Assembly: GCA_029237695.1 (NCBI GenBank)
Contig: CM055279.1
Coordinates: forward strand, 6,528,323-6,592,322
DNA length: 64,000 nt
Direction: 5' to 3'
Origin: Conchocele bisecta
Taxonomy: Eukaryota > Mollusca > Bivalvia > Lucinida > Thyasiridae
Shown: piece by piece, positions 47,058 through 56,708 of the stretch
Layout of the letters: the number at the start of each line of letters is the position of its first letter
Numbering within the stretch: position 1 is the stretch's first letter
Position numbers and translations under genes: made by a program
Notes under the pieces: generated by a model
What the model saw: the letters and a program-made list of their open reading frames with translations, nothing else
Told to the model about the DNA's origin: nothing
Databases searched by the model: none

Positions 47058-47196
47058 TTAGAGATGTTAAATTGTGTTTCAGCTTTAATATGATTCAGAG
47101 TATAACGCTATCAACTTTTGGCCTAATGGCCTAGAACATTAATTCAATCGGTCGCCATAGATTATTTTGTTTGTCCCAAAACTGGTATTGTTACTA

Positions 47197-48480
47197 TATT
47201 ATACGGTGGCATAGAGGTGACATTTGCAATATCTACTTTTATCTCGTGGCCACGACTTAGTATCTCTTGGCCACGACTTACTATCTCGTGGCCACGACTT
47301 AGCTATGTCGTGGCCACGACTTCGTACTCATGCCTTGGTCACATATGATGCTGCCGCCGTACGGTTCTGCGGTCTGCGGTTTGTAGATGCGATTTTTACA
47401 AATCGTACCGCTTTGCGGGCTGCGGTAGCAGTGTTCACAAATTCACAAATGTTACGGCGATCGCACGGCAATCGTACAAGTCATGAGATCAAATTCCGTG
47501 AGGTGACCGCAAGGAAACCGCGAGGCGCCCTCACGGCGACCGCAAGGCAACCGCAAGGTGCCCTCACGGTTGTTGCGGCCGCCGCAAGGGCGCCGTGAGG
47601 CCGCCGCAAGGTCTTGCGGCGGCCTTGCGACGTTGTTGCGGCGGGTATATGCGTGGCTCTGCGTACATTCGCCACTATCATTCTAGTCTACTCTACGGTT
47701 GCCGTTAGAAAATCGTAAGGCAGCCCTAAATTCACTGCACGGCCGCCGCACGATATTTAGAACATAGTACGGCCACCTCACGGATGCCGCAAGACCACCG
47801 TGAGGTGGCTGTACGATGTTCTAAGCATCATACGGCGGACGTGCAGTGCCTTTAGGGCTGCCGTACGATTTTCTAGGCACCCAAGACAGGGCAAAAACCG
47901 CGGGTCACCTCACGGCCATCGCATGGTCACCTAACGGCCACCGTACGGTGACCTTGCGATGCTACATGCGGCGGGGTTGCGGCCTACGGCTTTGCGGTTT
48001 CCGAAAAAAAGTTTAATGTCAAGTTAAAAAAATCGTAAGCCCTTGCGGCGAGCAAAAAACCTTGAGATCGCCGTACGGCTAGCGTATTCTACGGTGCGGC
48101 CACCGTACAGTTATGGGAATTTTGGGGCATACGGCCGCCGCAAACACGCCGTAAGCCATTTGTGACCGAGGCATTAGCTATGTCGTGGCCACGAGATAGC
48201 TTCTCATCAGATCTGTCGCTCTATGATGGCAAGCAAACAATGGTAAAGTTGGGGTTGTGGGTTCGTACCCGAAATCGGGCGATAATGTTTTTTCCCTGAA
48301 CAATATGACGATATATATAACAGCTGCATACAATCTTTAATTACTAAAATTTAGCGCATACGTTATTGTTTTCTGGCGTGTAGACGTGTAGGCCAACAGT
48401 GCATATCCACCTTTAAATAGTATAGCTAAACCGTTTAGTGGTCTACACGTCATCTATACGTCAGGTCTACCTAAAATGTG
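47197..48480. repeat. Repeat N, left copy, with 21-bp GTGGCCAC units
   Basis: ATACGGTGGCATAGAGGTGA at the start, then four 21-bp units TATCTCGTGGCCACGACTTA, then an insertion (47330-48174), then another unit. After that comes a conserved tail with GTTGTGGGTTCGTACCC (a possible tRNA B-box relic) and CGTTATTGTTTTCTGGCGTG. The inverted copy is at 50087-50461. Confidence 0.8.
47330..48174. mobile_element. GC-rich fold-back element, family O
   Basis: The termini ATGCCTTGGTCAC and GTGACCGAGGCAT pair. The interior is full of CGGCCGCCGCAAG-type motifs and folds back with a centre near 47790 (CACCTCACGG...CCGTGAGGTG). It is much richer in GC and CpG than its surroundings. It is inserted in a 21-bp unit of repeat N. 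The 124-codon ORF inside reflects repeats and is not a recognised gene. Confidence 0.75.
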
Positions 48481-48777
48481 AATCACGCACGCATATAACT
48501 GTGTATGCCCGTCATATGTCGTGTTTAACAGCTGAAATAGTGTTTGCAAATATTGCGATGCGTAGGTTTAGAATGTCTTAATGTTTCGTGTACATGTATG
48601 TTCCAAATTATAGTGTGTGTTGTTGCGGCGAGTCGCTAAAATCGGGATAAACGAATTTAAATGATGCTGTTACCCCTTTGACTAGCCTTGTATACGGAAA
48701 TATATAGCTTGTTATTCGTCATCCGCCGTAATTGTCTAATTGGACAGATTCTATTTAAGTAAACTGAAATGAATTAC

Positions 48778-48854
48778 CTTTTCCTCTGACATTTTGTCAA
48801 TTACATCCTGTGGCACACCACGCTGTTTCAAAATATCGTCTATTGTCTGCATAG
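48778..48854 (-). CDS. Candidate internal host exon, SAM-like fragment (77 bp)
   Basis: On the minus strand a pyrimidine-rich acceptor TTCATTCTTTTGCAG is followed by 77 bp and then the donor GTAATT. After two bases completing a split codon, the exon reads MQTIDDILKQRGVPQDVIDK followed by MSEEK, with no stop and ending on a codon boundary. The pattern (short helix, RGVPQDVIDKMSEE) resembles the first helices of SAM-like domains in invertebrate proteins; this is a resemblance only. It lies between the two copies of repeat N. No partner exon was found. Confidence 0.45.
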
Positions 48855-48932
48855 CTGCAAAAGAATGAACACAAATTATAGTAGAGTTCCGGATGTCAAG
48901 AATATAGGCTCTTGTGCGATTGTGTCTACCGA

Positions 48933-49011
48933 AATTGATTTTTTAGCTAAAAGTATTGTTTATAGACCCTTACTGGGTCTATAAACAATACTTTTAGCTA
49001 AAAAATCAATT
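48933..49011. repeat. Perfect hairpin
   Basis: AATTGATTTTTTAGCTAAAA and GTATTGTTTATAGACCC pair exactly with the right arm around TTACT. Confidence 0.9.
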
Positions 49012-49689
49012 AGGATGGCAACTAGGATGGCAACAACGTTCTTACGGGCCCCGCGAAAAAACACACCGACTGTTGGACGTTTATAAAGGTCTGATATCGG
49101 TGAGTTGTGAGTAGATAAACATGTCTTCTGGTAATGTCGTATTATTAAAAACAATAATAAAACGATGGTAACATTAATTTTCTTCATTTTAAAACAGAAA
49201 AAGAAAAGGAAAATCAATATTATGTTGGCGGCCATCTTGAATTTTACTCATGCTATTTGTATGAGCTTTTATTAAAGACCTGTTCAGCTGGATAACTATG
49301 TCAAATTATCACATCATCGGCACGTTTTCGAGTTTTCGAGTTTTGTTTCTGCAATTGCGAAGTACATGGCCCACTTACGGACATGAGGATGTGATAACGT
49401 GCGAGCGACATGCGGACGAACAGTGATCTAAGTACGACTAAAGTAATTATTCGCGCTTGAATCATTTAAATCGCTTGGAGATGCAACCATATATTAATAC
49501 ATATATGGTGGATTTATGTATATTTATAACATAATCGTCTTGCTATTAGTAAAGTAAATTACCATGGTAATTAATATTAGTTTAACTTTGAAAGGAATTG
49601 TATAACACTAAATACAGATTCCATTGGTATTTTCATGTTGTCAACACATTCATATGGAACGCCATGACTGTCTTATGTAGGCTCACATC

Positions 49690-50095
49690 AGTTGGTAATG
49701 TGGTCCCGTCAATTGGTAATGTGGTCCCGCTATTTGGTATTGTGGTCCCGTCACTTGGTAATGTGGTCCCGTCATTTGATAATGTGGTCCCGTCACTTGG
49801 TAATGTGGTCCCGTCACTTGGTAATGAGGTCACGTCACTTGGTAATGTGGTCCCGTTATTTGGTAATGTGGTTCCGTCACTTGGTAATGCGGTCCCGTCA
49901 TTTGGTAATGTGGTCCCGTCACTTGGTAATGTGCTCCCGTCACTTGGTAATGTGCTCCCGTCACTTGGTAATGTGCTCCCGTCATTCGGTAATGTGGTCC
50001 CGTCACTTGGTAATGTGGTCCAGTCATTTGGTAATGTGCTCCCGTCATTTGGTAATGTGGTCCCGTCACTTGGTAATGTGGTCCCGTCAGACTTG
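49690..50095. repeat. Minisatellite of 19 units of 21 bp
   Basis: The unit is GTCACTTGGTAATGTGGTCC plus one base. The 21-bp period and lack of stops keep several frames open on both strands (7-residue repeats such as VPSLGNV), so the long ORFs here are probably not proteins. It directly abuts the right copy of repeat N. Confidence 0.92.
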
Positions 50096-50461
50096 ACGTA
50101 TATATTGTAGACCAATAAACGGTGTACACGGCTACACGCCAGAAAACAATAACGTATGCGCTAAATGTTAGTAATTAAAGATTGTATACAGCTGTTATAT
50201 ATACATTCGTCATATTTTTCAGGGGAAAAAAAGAAGAAAAACTATATCGCCCTAGGTCGGGCTCGAACCCACAACCCCAACTTTACCATTGTTTGTTTGC
50301 CATCGATAGAGCGACATATCTGATTGGCGAAGCTATCTCATGGCCACGACTTAGCTATGTCGTGGCCACGAGATACTAAGTCGTGGCCACGAGATACTAA
50401 GTCGTGTCCACGAGATAAAATAAATGTTGCAAATGTCACCTCTATGCCACCGTAATATTAG
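50087..50461. repeat. Repeat N, right (inverted) copy
   Basis: It is the inverted match of 47197-48480 without the O insertion. It contains GGGCTCGAACCCACAACCCC, three units of TAAGTCGTGGCCACGAGATA and TGTCACCTCTATGCCACCGT. Confidence 0.8.
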
Positions 50462-50569
50462 TATATTATCGGATTTGTTTTTAGAAAATAAAAATCTCAT
50501 CTTAAACTAATTTCGAGTTGGGATGAACACCTGGGTGGACAATGTTTAATTGACGACCAGGGCCCGGTT

Positions 50570-50669
50570 GCTCTAAACCTATGTTAGCTTAACAGACTGT
50601 TAAATCCTTAGCGATGCTAAGGATTTAACAGTCTGTTAAGCTAACATAAGCTTTAGAGCAACCGGGCCC
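50570..50669. repeat. Palindromic MITE with GGGCCCGGTTGCTC ends
   Basis: GGGCCCGGTTGCTCTAAA and TTAACAGACTGTTAAATCCT pair with their complements around TAGCGATGCTA. Confidence 0.85.
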
Positions 50670-50751
50670 GGTGTAGTAAACGTGAACCTGAATATAATAA
50701 GACATGTTTCCAGCTTGACAAAGTGTCCACTATAATTCACATACATAATTT

Positions 50752-50871
50752 AAAAAATGGCCTCCAAATACAGTGTTATTCAATATTTTCAGTCTCCAAT
50801 GACGCTAAATGCTAAATGCGTCATTGGAGACTGAAACTATTGAAGAACACTGTATTTGGCGGCCATTTTAA
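50752..50871. repeat. Hairpin with AAATGGCCTCCAAATACAG arms
   Basis: The left arm AAATACAGTGTTATTCAATA and CAGTCTCCAATGACGC pairs with the right arm, ending TGTATTTGGCGGCCATTT. Confidence 0.85.
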
Positions 50872-51191
50872 ATGCATTACAAACTGGCACAATTTTGTGT
50901 CTTTTGACGAACTATTAACTGTAGAGAATATTTTGTGTAATATAGCTGAATCGTTTCATTCGTTTACTATTATGTTTACAGAATGGCCGCCAAATATCGA
51001 TAAGGCCATATCACGTTGTCTGACTGTTAAGCGTCCGCGTGCTGGTAGGTTTTGACGGTGGTTCCTTAGCACACTGTGTATGCTATTAAACTATGTTCAA
51101 GGTTTAAATATTTAAATAAAGTTTGCTGGCGGCATTTTAATGAAGTTTTTAACATAAATTTACTGTTTTTTTTTTTCTCAAGGCTTTGCTA

Positions 51192-51380
51192 GTTAGTATA
51201 TGGGAGTCAAAATGATACAAGTTTCCTATGGAAGCCACCCGCTACGCGCGGTGGCTTCCATAAGGACCCCGTTTCATGTTTGACTCCCATACACTACTTG
51301 GATTTTCCCCCACTGTTAACCGGGTATGGATGAGAAGTGTGGAAAATGTTTTCATCAACCGCGAGACCATATACTTCCTC
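51192..51380. repeat. Left terminal inverted repeat
   Basis: It starts GT(T)AGTATATGGGAGTC and is matched in reverse by 61199-61383 up to CATATACTTCCTC. The outer 100 bp (51195-51297) is itself a palindrome: TGGGAGTCAAA pairs with TTTGACTCCCA, and TATGGAAGCCACC with GGTGGCTTCCATA. The polymerase reading frame begins inside it. Confidence 0.93.
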
Positions 51381-52643
51381 CAGCGGTCGGATAGGAACGC
51401 CGTTGTCATGCAGTTGTTTACCAGAAAAAGGGAATGTATTCCATCGACACGTACGACGACTACTTGTGTCTGTTTAGGTGCATAGCCATCCACCGTGGAG
51501 GGAGACCCGACGGGTGCTGTAGGGAAGCACGAGCTCTGGCTCGCAAATACCTCGGTCACGATAACGGACAGGATAGTAAGGGAATCCCCCTGGATGATAT
51601 TAAGAAGGTCGAAGAGCACTTCAAGTTGGGCATTCGCATTTAAGAGCCCACCGACGACAGAGTGTGGTACCTCATGAAGTCTCCGGCAAACTACGACGCG
51701 GTTCGGGAGAATACCATGACGATAGGAATGTTTGGAGGTCACTCGTTCCTCATCAAGAACCTCCGCAAGATGCCAACAACGGTTCACAAAGTCGTGTAAC
51801 ATGCACAGGCACGCGACCACCTGCATGGGTGGGAAGACCGTAGTGATATGTCCAGGTAAGAGGGTAGAGAGACCGCAGTCGGCCTACGAGAAGGCATTCT
51901 ATCCAAAGGGGTCAGCGAGCTCGATGTCGATTCAATGGTTGAGCAGAGAAGAGGAGAGGGTGGGAAAGCACATACATCACGCGAGATGCGGTCACGGCGG
52001 CGAGAGGTGGGTGGCGGGCGATCCGGTCGACGGCTACTGTCACGAGAACAAAACCGTGTTTCAGTTTCCCGGATGCTACTGGCACGGGTTTCCGATTCAT
52101 CACGGTAAGGCAACGATGAACATGAGGTACAAGAAGACGAAAATACAAGACGCCAAGATAAGGGAGGCGGGTTACGAGCTGGTGGTGATGTGGGAGTGCG
52201 ATTGGTTGAATGAGGGGAATCCCCACTATCCACCATCGCCGCGCGAGGAGGAGACGACTCTGTACCCTTACCAGATAGTCTACGACTTCGAGGCGTATCT
52301 CGACAAGTCAAAAACCACGCGACCCACCAAAGACCTGACCTTCGAGGTCGAGCACGATACGATGCACGAGGGAATCACCCACATCTGCGAACGAGATCCC
52401 GACACGTTGGTCGAGTTGTTCGTGACCGAGCTGCAGAGGAGAGGCAAAGTCATCAGGGAGGGGGTTAGGAAGAAGTATCTGCCGACCGACATTGAGATGC
52501 TGTCGAAACCTCAGCGAGAGAAGATCGTCTCGTGGATCGACCAGGTTCCCGTGGTGGGGTTCAACTGCAGCAGGTACGATGTAGTACTACTACTATTATT
52601 TTACCATCGTATTCAGCCACTGCTATACAGTTATTGCATATGA
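51276..52643 (+). pseudogene. polB: Protein-primed DNA polymerase B, N-terminal fragment
   Basis: It would replicate the linear element from protein-primed ends. Visible parts, in order: SIDTYDDYLCLFRCIAIHRG (51434 onward), EEHFKLGIRI, a CQQRF...NMHRH...C zinc-finger region (about 51780-51830), a FPGCYWHG...MWECDW segment typical of Polinton polymerases (about 52060-52205), an exonuclease I motif YDFEAY (about 52280) and an exonuclease II motif GFNCSRYD (about 52556-52580). After that the sequence departs from the family, and no exonuclease III, palm or thumb motifs follow. Breaks: a frame change near 51430, an in-frame TAA at 51641-51643 and a frame change near 51775. The true start is uncertain; a reading frame opens in the TIR at 51276. 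It is a truncated pseudogene. Confidence 0.85.
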
Positions 52644-52907
52644 AATGGATTACGAGCAGTGTTTAAATGGGGAGCAATCGGTTTCGTAACTTTCTTCTGA
52701 ACCGCGGTTGGTTGTCGCGAAAGGTAGTTCCGCAGCGGGAACACACACAGGGTACCCGCAACTGCCAGACCACCGCCAACAACCCACGGTATGATCCAGG
52801 TCGGAGCAGCAATCCCCGATTGCACCGCACGAACTATTTGAGATTGAACCGCAGCTGCCTTCGGTGTTTTGCTGTTTCAACCCCCAACAGTGTTGGAGCT
52901 GGAACAA
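52631..52907 (-). pseudogene. Small membrane protein remnant
   Basis: On the minus strand the frame runs through AAAVQSQIVRAVQSGIAAP and then the hydrophobic span TWIIPWVVGGGLAVAGTLC (about 52745-52805), followed by a basic tail and a stop near 52631. One membrane segment is predicted. The upstream part shifts frame near 52870 and coincides with one arm of an inverted duplication, so the 5' end is damaged or rearranged. The family is not recognised beyond resemblance to small Polinton membrane proteins. It is next to the polymerase break, at the likely deletion junction. Confidence 0.45.
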
Positions 52908-53097
52908 CTAACGACTGTTTGGCCTAACGAAGCTCGGCGAGTATTTTATCTTGTTTAGCTTTTCGGGCAGCAGCCGCTGCCCGCGCAGCTGCCTGTCTGT
53001 TTGGGTTTTTGTTGTCGTGCAACAGGAGCTTGCTGCTCCAACACTGTTGGGGGTTGAAACAGCAAAACACCCGAAGGCAGCTGCGGTTCAATCTCCG
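52841..53097. repeat. Inverted duplication at the polymerase deletion point
   Basis: ATTGAACCGCAGCTGCCTTC at 52843 and its continuation to 52907 match, in reverse, 53030-53097 (CCAACACTGTTGGGGGTTGA, CGAAGGCAGCTGCGGTTCAA). The arms of about 65 bp are nearly identical and flank a ~120-bp spacer. Confidence 0.85.
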
Positions 53098-53846
53098 ATA
53101 GTTCCTGTGGAGCAATCTGCTCCGTCACTCTCGCAGGTGCGTCTTGTGTCATCATCATTTTCTGAGCTTATAGTTCGTGGGCATATATGTCCAAATTGAC
53201 AGTGCTTAGCCGTGGTCAACGCGGTTGTCAGCGGAGCTAAGAACATTCCAAACTTGTGATAAATTGAGCAACAGGCTGTTCTAAGAGTGCGTCCTGCGAA
53301 AGGGTCAGTCTCTAGATCTCCAATCAACCCCGCGGTGTTCGGTATAGGGAGAATTGTACTAAAAGCGGTAGCGTACATATGAATAGCCGCCGATCCAAGA
53401 GTTTTCGCCATCTCTGCACCTAACCTAGATTCATATCGCGCATACATTTTATCGACCCTCGCATCTGACATCTTGTCCGCCTGACAAACTGAGAGACGCC
53501 TACCGAAATACTGCTCCGATTGTCCCCCAGCAACCAGCGCAGCTAACCGCTCGAGTCGCGTCGTGTTTTCATTCGGAGCTGTATCGGCAGTCGTGCCGTC
53601 AGGTGTTCCTACAGTTCCAGCTGTGTCGGCAGTCGTCCCTATAGGTCCAGTCGTGTCGGCAGTCGTACCGACAGTCGGCACGACTGTTTTTTCCATTAGC
53701 TGATCGAGAAGTTCGTCGCAGTTCATTGTGTTTATCACAAGCAGTGCTATTCTGACTAACCTCATAAGTCTAACATATTGCCAAGCGCACCATCCGATAC
53801 TTATGATCACAGTTATGCTCGCAACAAAGCAATAATTGCTAAACAA
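52924..53846 (-). pseudogene. Polinton protein of unknown function (LYARYESRLG-type)
   Basis: The frame from 53846 begins with a hydrophobic stretch, but a start at 53726 (MNCDELLDQL) is more likely because the conserved part follows it. A linker of GTTADT repeats (about 53600-53680) leads into a helical domain with KMYARYESRLG, FSTILPIPNTAGLIGDLETD and LTTALTTAKHCQFGHICP. I recognise this combination as recurring in bivalve and coral Polinton-type elements, but no function is known to me. Near 53160-53180 the frame changes. The continuation (EQIAPQELSEIEPQ) crosses the right arm of the inverted duplication and, after another shift, ends in an alanine/lysine-rich tail (ARKAKQDKILAELR) at 52924. 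Confidence 0.65.
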
Positions 53847-54140
53847 TTATTAAGCGAATCAACAAATTGATTCCCACATTGTTCAGCATTGTTATGCAAT
53901 TGCTCAACATTGTTAAGCAATTGCTCAGCATTTGTTAAGCAATTGTTCAGCATTGTTAATCATTTCCTAAGCATTGTTAAGCATTTGTTAAGCATTGTTA
54001 AGCATTTGTTGAGCATTGTTAAGCAATTGCTCAGCATTTGTTAAGCATTGTTCAGCATTGTTAAGCATTTGTTAAGCATTGTTAAGTATTTGTTGTGCAT
54101 TGTTAAGCATGTGTTCAGCATTGTTAAGCAATTGCTCAGC
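53830..54140. repeat. Minisatellite of AGCATTGTTAAGCA(A)TT units
   Basis: About 20 copies of a 14-17-bp motif (GTTAAGCATTTGTTAAGCAT, GTTAAGCAATTGCTCAGCAT). CAATTG and AGCAATTGCT are self-complementary. It lies in the gap between two minus-strand Polinton genes and may be a regulatory or replication-related spacer, or simply an expansion. Confidence 0.85.
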
Positions 54141-54155
54141 AGTTAATACTGAGCG

Positions 54156-54775
54156 TTACTTTGTAAGCAGTTGGTTTATCAGTCTTTTACAGAAGCTTGG
54201 CGTGCTTAGTTTCCGAAAGCATCTGTAGAACCTCCAGGTGCTCCTAGCGTGTTGGAATAAGTCGTTCTCTTGAAGACAGTCATCGAATGAGTCTCGGTCC
54301 TTGCAGTGAAAGAGGGCGACCCATTTCGTTTGCTCGCGCAGATCCTTGAGGACGGCGTTGTATTTCTGAGTGGAGAACCATACGCTTTGCCCCGCATGGC
54401 GGCCAGAAAATGCGAGCTCGGAGAGCATGTCTTCTTTTTGGTCATCGCCGCCTTGGCCGAGCAGTCGTCAATCATGTATAGTGTGGGCTCGCGCTGAAAG
54501 ACGTGGTAGAAGCCACGAAGCCAATCGTGAAGCCTGTCGCCGGGGTCAACGACGTATACCCCAGGGTCGGTCCATATCCACGGGCGCCGCTGATAAGTCT
54601 CGTTGTGCCGCACAGTGGGACACATGATCATAATGTGTCGGAAGGCATCGCGGTAGGAGCCATCGAGCAAGTCCAGAATGGAAACCGTTTTTCCACATCC
54701 TGTCTGCCCACATATTATGGCAGAGTGGGCATCCTTCGGTAGAGTTTTAGTAGAGTGCTGAGACGTATCGGCCAT
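54156..54775 (-). pseudogene. DNA-packaging ATPase, A32/FtsK-HerA type
   Basis: The product would pump DNA into capsids. From the preferred start (MADTSQ, 54775) the Walker A motif GQTGCGKT is at residues 23-30 and the Walker B-like LYMIDD at about 99-104. A second reading frame supplies LAFSGRHAGQSVWFSTQKYN and a downstream DLREQ segment with the sensor/arginine character of the family. The switch between frames is near 54430-54442, at an A5 run (minus strand), and is a -1 change. About 206 codons in total is normal for this family. The start overlaps the end of the capsid gene by 29 bp, indicating co-expression. The frame change is either an indel or a frameshift signal. Confidence 0.85.
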
Positions 54776-56032
54776 CTTCGATGTTGAGTTGCGCATCTGT
54801 GATTATATATATGTACACGTTCAATGCGCCAGCTCCGTCCGCCTCTTTGGTTATCTGGATCGTCACACCCTCGGAGGCATTCTCCACTCGACGCCCACTA
54901 CCGTGCATTTGGTCGTGGTCGCTGGTTCGCATGTCTAGCCATAGCGCACACTTGGAAGTCAGGAACTCCGCAAGGGAGACGTCCGAGAGCTGCAGGTCTT
55001 TGGCAAACGCGGCAACCTCCGGGGAGCGCTTAGAGCCGGCGGCAAACTGCTTTCTGGCTTCGTCCCACTGCTGGTGCGCGCGAAGGCCCTGGCTGTAGAG
55101 TTGATTGGGGACTCCCTCGATCGTCACCTCGACCTTCGTGATTTTGGTGTTATGGAATTTGTCGCTTTTTCAGTATGCCTTTAGTAGTATGCGTCAGTAT
55201 GCCTTTCATCGAGCGTGCGGGGACGTTGATATTAATGTTCCACAATGTGTCGCTTTTGTCTTTCTTCATCTTGCGATGGCGAAGAACTCGGTCGTAAAGT
55301 ATGGCAACGCTCCCGGCGTACTGGGTTCTGATCAATCGCGCGAGTTCGGGTATCGTGACCATGTCGTACTCCAGCGACACATTGTCGATCGTATACGTCG
55401 ATGCCATGTCAGTGGCTATGAGAACTCGGCTGTAGTCGTTGAGCGTTAGTTCGTATTCGAGGCGGTCAGCCAAAGCATTCTGATAGTATGGCATGTGGCT
55501 CTCCAGCAACTCGAAGTCGAGCGGGATTTAGAAGCGGTTGCCGTAAGCGGCCGCGATCGCGTTGTCGCTCGCGACGTTATCTGCCTTGTCACCAGCACTG
55601 ATTCTAAGTCTGGTTACGTTCTTATTTTTGCTGGTGTCAATACCCTGATAGACCGCGTTTGTTTTCGCGCTCTAGCGCCGTCTTCCGCAGGTCCTGGTAG
55701 CAATGGTAGACGTCGCTGTCATCGATCGCCAACACCTCATTACCAGAAATCTTTATCGTGGTCTTCTTGACGATGGCGCGACCCAGGTTCTGAACGACGG
55801 TTCGGTCCGCGTCTGTCGACGTCAGCGAAATAGTGAAAGCGAGGCGAACAGTCCCCGGCACAACGACGTCGCTAGCTCCGAGGTTGGGGAAGCGGGCCAA
55901 GAGCTGCTGGTTCCGGTCGATCGTCGAGGGGTTGTTCGTAATAACGACGCTCTGTCTCACGCCTTTCGCCTCGAGGGGCTCCCGCAGTCTGCGGTATGAA
56001 TTGAGTTTGCGGCCGTATTGACTCGAAGACAT
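54747..56032 (-). pseudogene. Hexon-like major capsid protein
   Basis: This is the main shell protein (double jelly-roll in the family). It starts MSSSQYGRKLNSYRRLREP. Recognisable blocks are VQNLGRAIVKKTTIKISGNE, SHMPYYQNALADRLEYELTL, NDYSRV, LYDRVLRHRKM, NINVPARSMKGIL, and, in the last part, IEGVPNQLYSQG, ALWLDMRTSDHDQMHGSGRR and a final DAQLNIE. About 428 codons in all, the size seen for adintovirus-type hexons. Breaks: a frame change near 55640-55660, an in-frame TAA at about 55528-55530, and a frame change near 55128-55160. It begins 59 bp from the divergent gene at 56092 and ends within the ATPase gene. All conserved blocks remain, so the decay is slight. Confidence 0.85.
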
Positions 56033-56091
56033 TATTGAAACTAAATAACTCTATTAAACCTTTTTGGTTTTTTGTTCAATACATCGGAACG

Positions 56092-56696
56092 ATGGCTGGT
56101 CACGGCATTAACATGGATGAATTCGATCACACTACGGGCGACCGTGACGATTTCCGCGATGACGATGACGATTTCTTCGATGATTACCTCGCCGACGATG
56201 ACGAAACACCCTTCATAGACGAGATAGGGAATTCACCCGGCGAGGAAATAGGTGAGGCTACCAACACCGTTGGTCTAAGTCGGGTATTACTCGAGTCAGC
56301 TGTAAACGACTACTACAACAATTTGGCAGAAAAAGGCATGGTCCCATCTATCGCCCGCTACTACTCCAAGATCAAATTGGATCGGGCCGGCAGGTTGCGA
56401 CTAAAAGCAGCATCAAATCTCCCACTCATCACATGAGGACCGGAAAACCCCTAGCGCTGAGCACCATTGTCGGAAACCCGGGCGGTGGCCAAATCGTAAG
56501 GGACGATCTAGGATTCGTAGATTGGAAGAAGGGTAAAACAATTATGCCGGCCCGCGCTGTAGAGACCCTACAGTCTACCGACGAAACAATGGCGAAGACG
56601 GCCGCCGCGCTAGAAACTGTCGAGCTCAGCGAGGTCCCTCGTGTAGCCACCGACGCTATTCGCACAATGGACATCAACGAAAACGAGATAGACTGA
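56092..56696 (+). pseudogene. Acidic Polinton protein (LALSTIVG-type), one frame break
   Basis: The start ATG at 56092 (MAGHGINMDEFDH) is preferred to an upstream one. Residues 10-50 are extremely acidic (DDDDDFFDDYLADDDE). The second half, in the next frame from about 56430, has KPLALSTIVG, VRDDLGFVDWKKG and a helical acidic tail to 56696. The two halves together match a protein pattern I know from invertebrate Polinton-type elements; its function is unknown. Low-complexity acidic N-termini are common in DNA-mimic or virion-core proteins, but that is speculation. The frame break is at about 56425-56436. It is followed 12 bp later by the next gene. Confidence 0.65.
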
Positions 56697-56708
56697 ATAG
56701 TCAGCACG

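Noticed and set aside
47224..47598. 124-codon ORF
   Set aside because: It starts in the 21-bp units and runs into the fold-back element O; it is low complexity.
49598..50115. Long ORFs on both strands with 7-residue repeats
   Set aside because: These are caused by the 21-bp minisatellite, open on both strands with no start context or domain.
51242..51826. 194-codon minus-strand ORF
   Set aside because: It is a shadow of the polymerase gene, and the plus strand carries the polymerase motifs.
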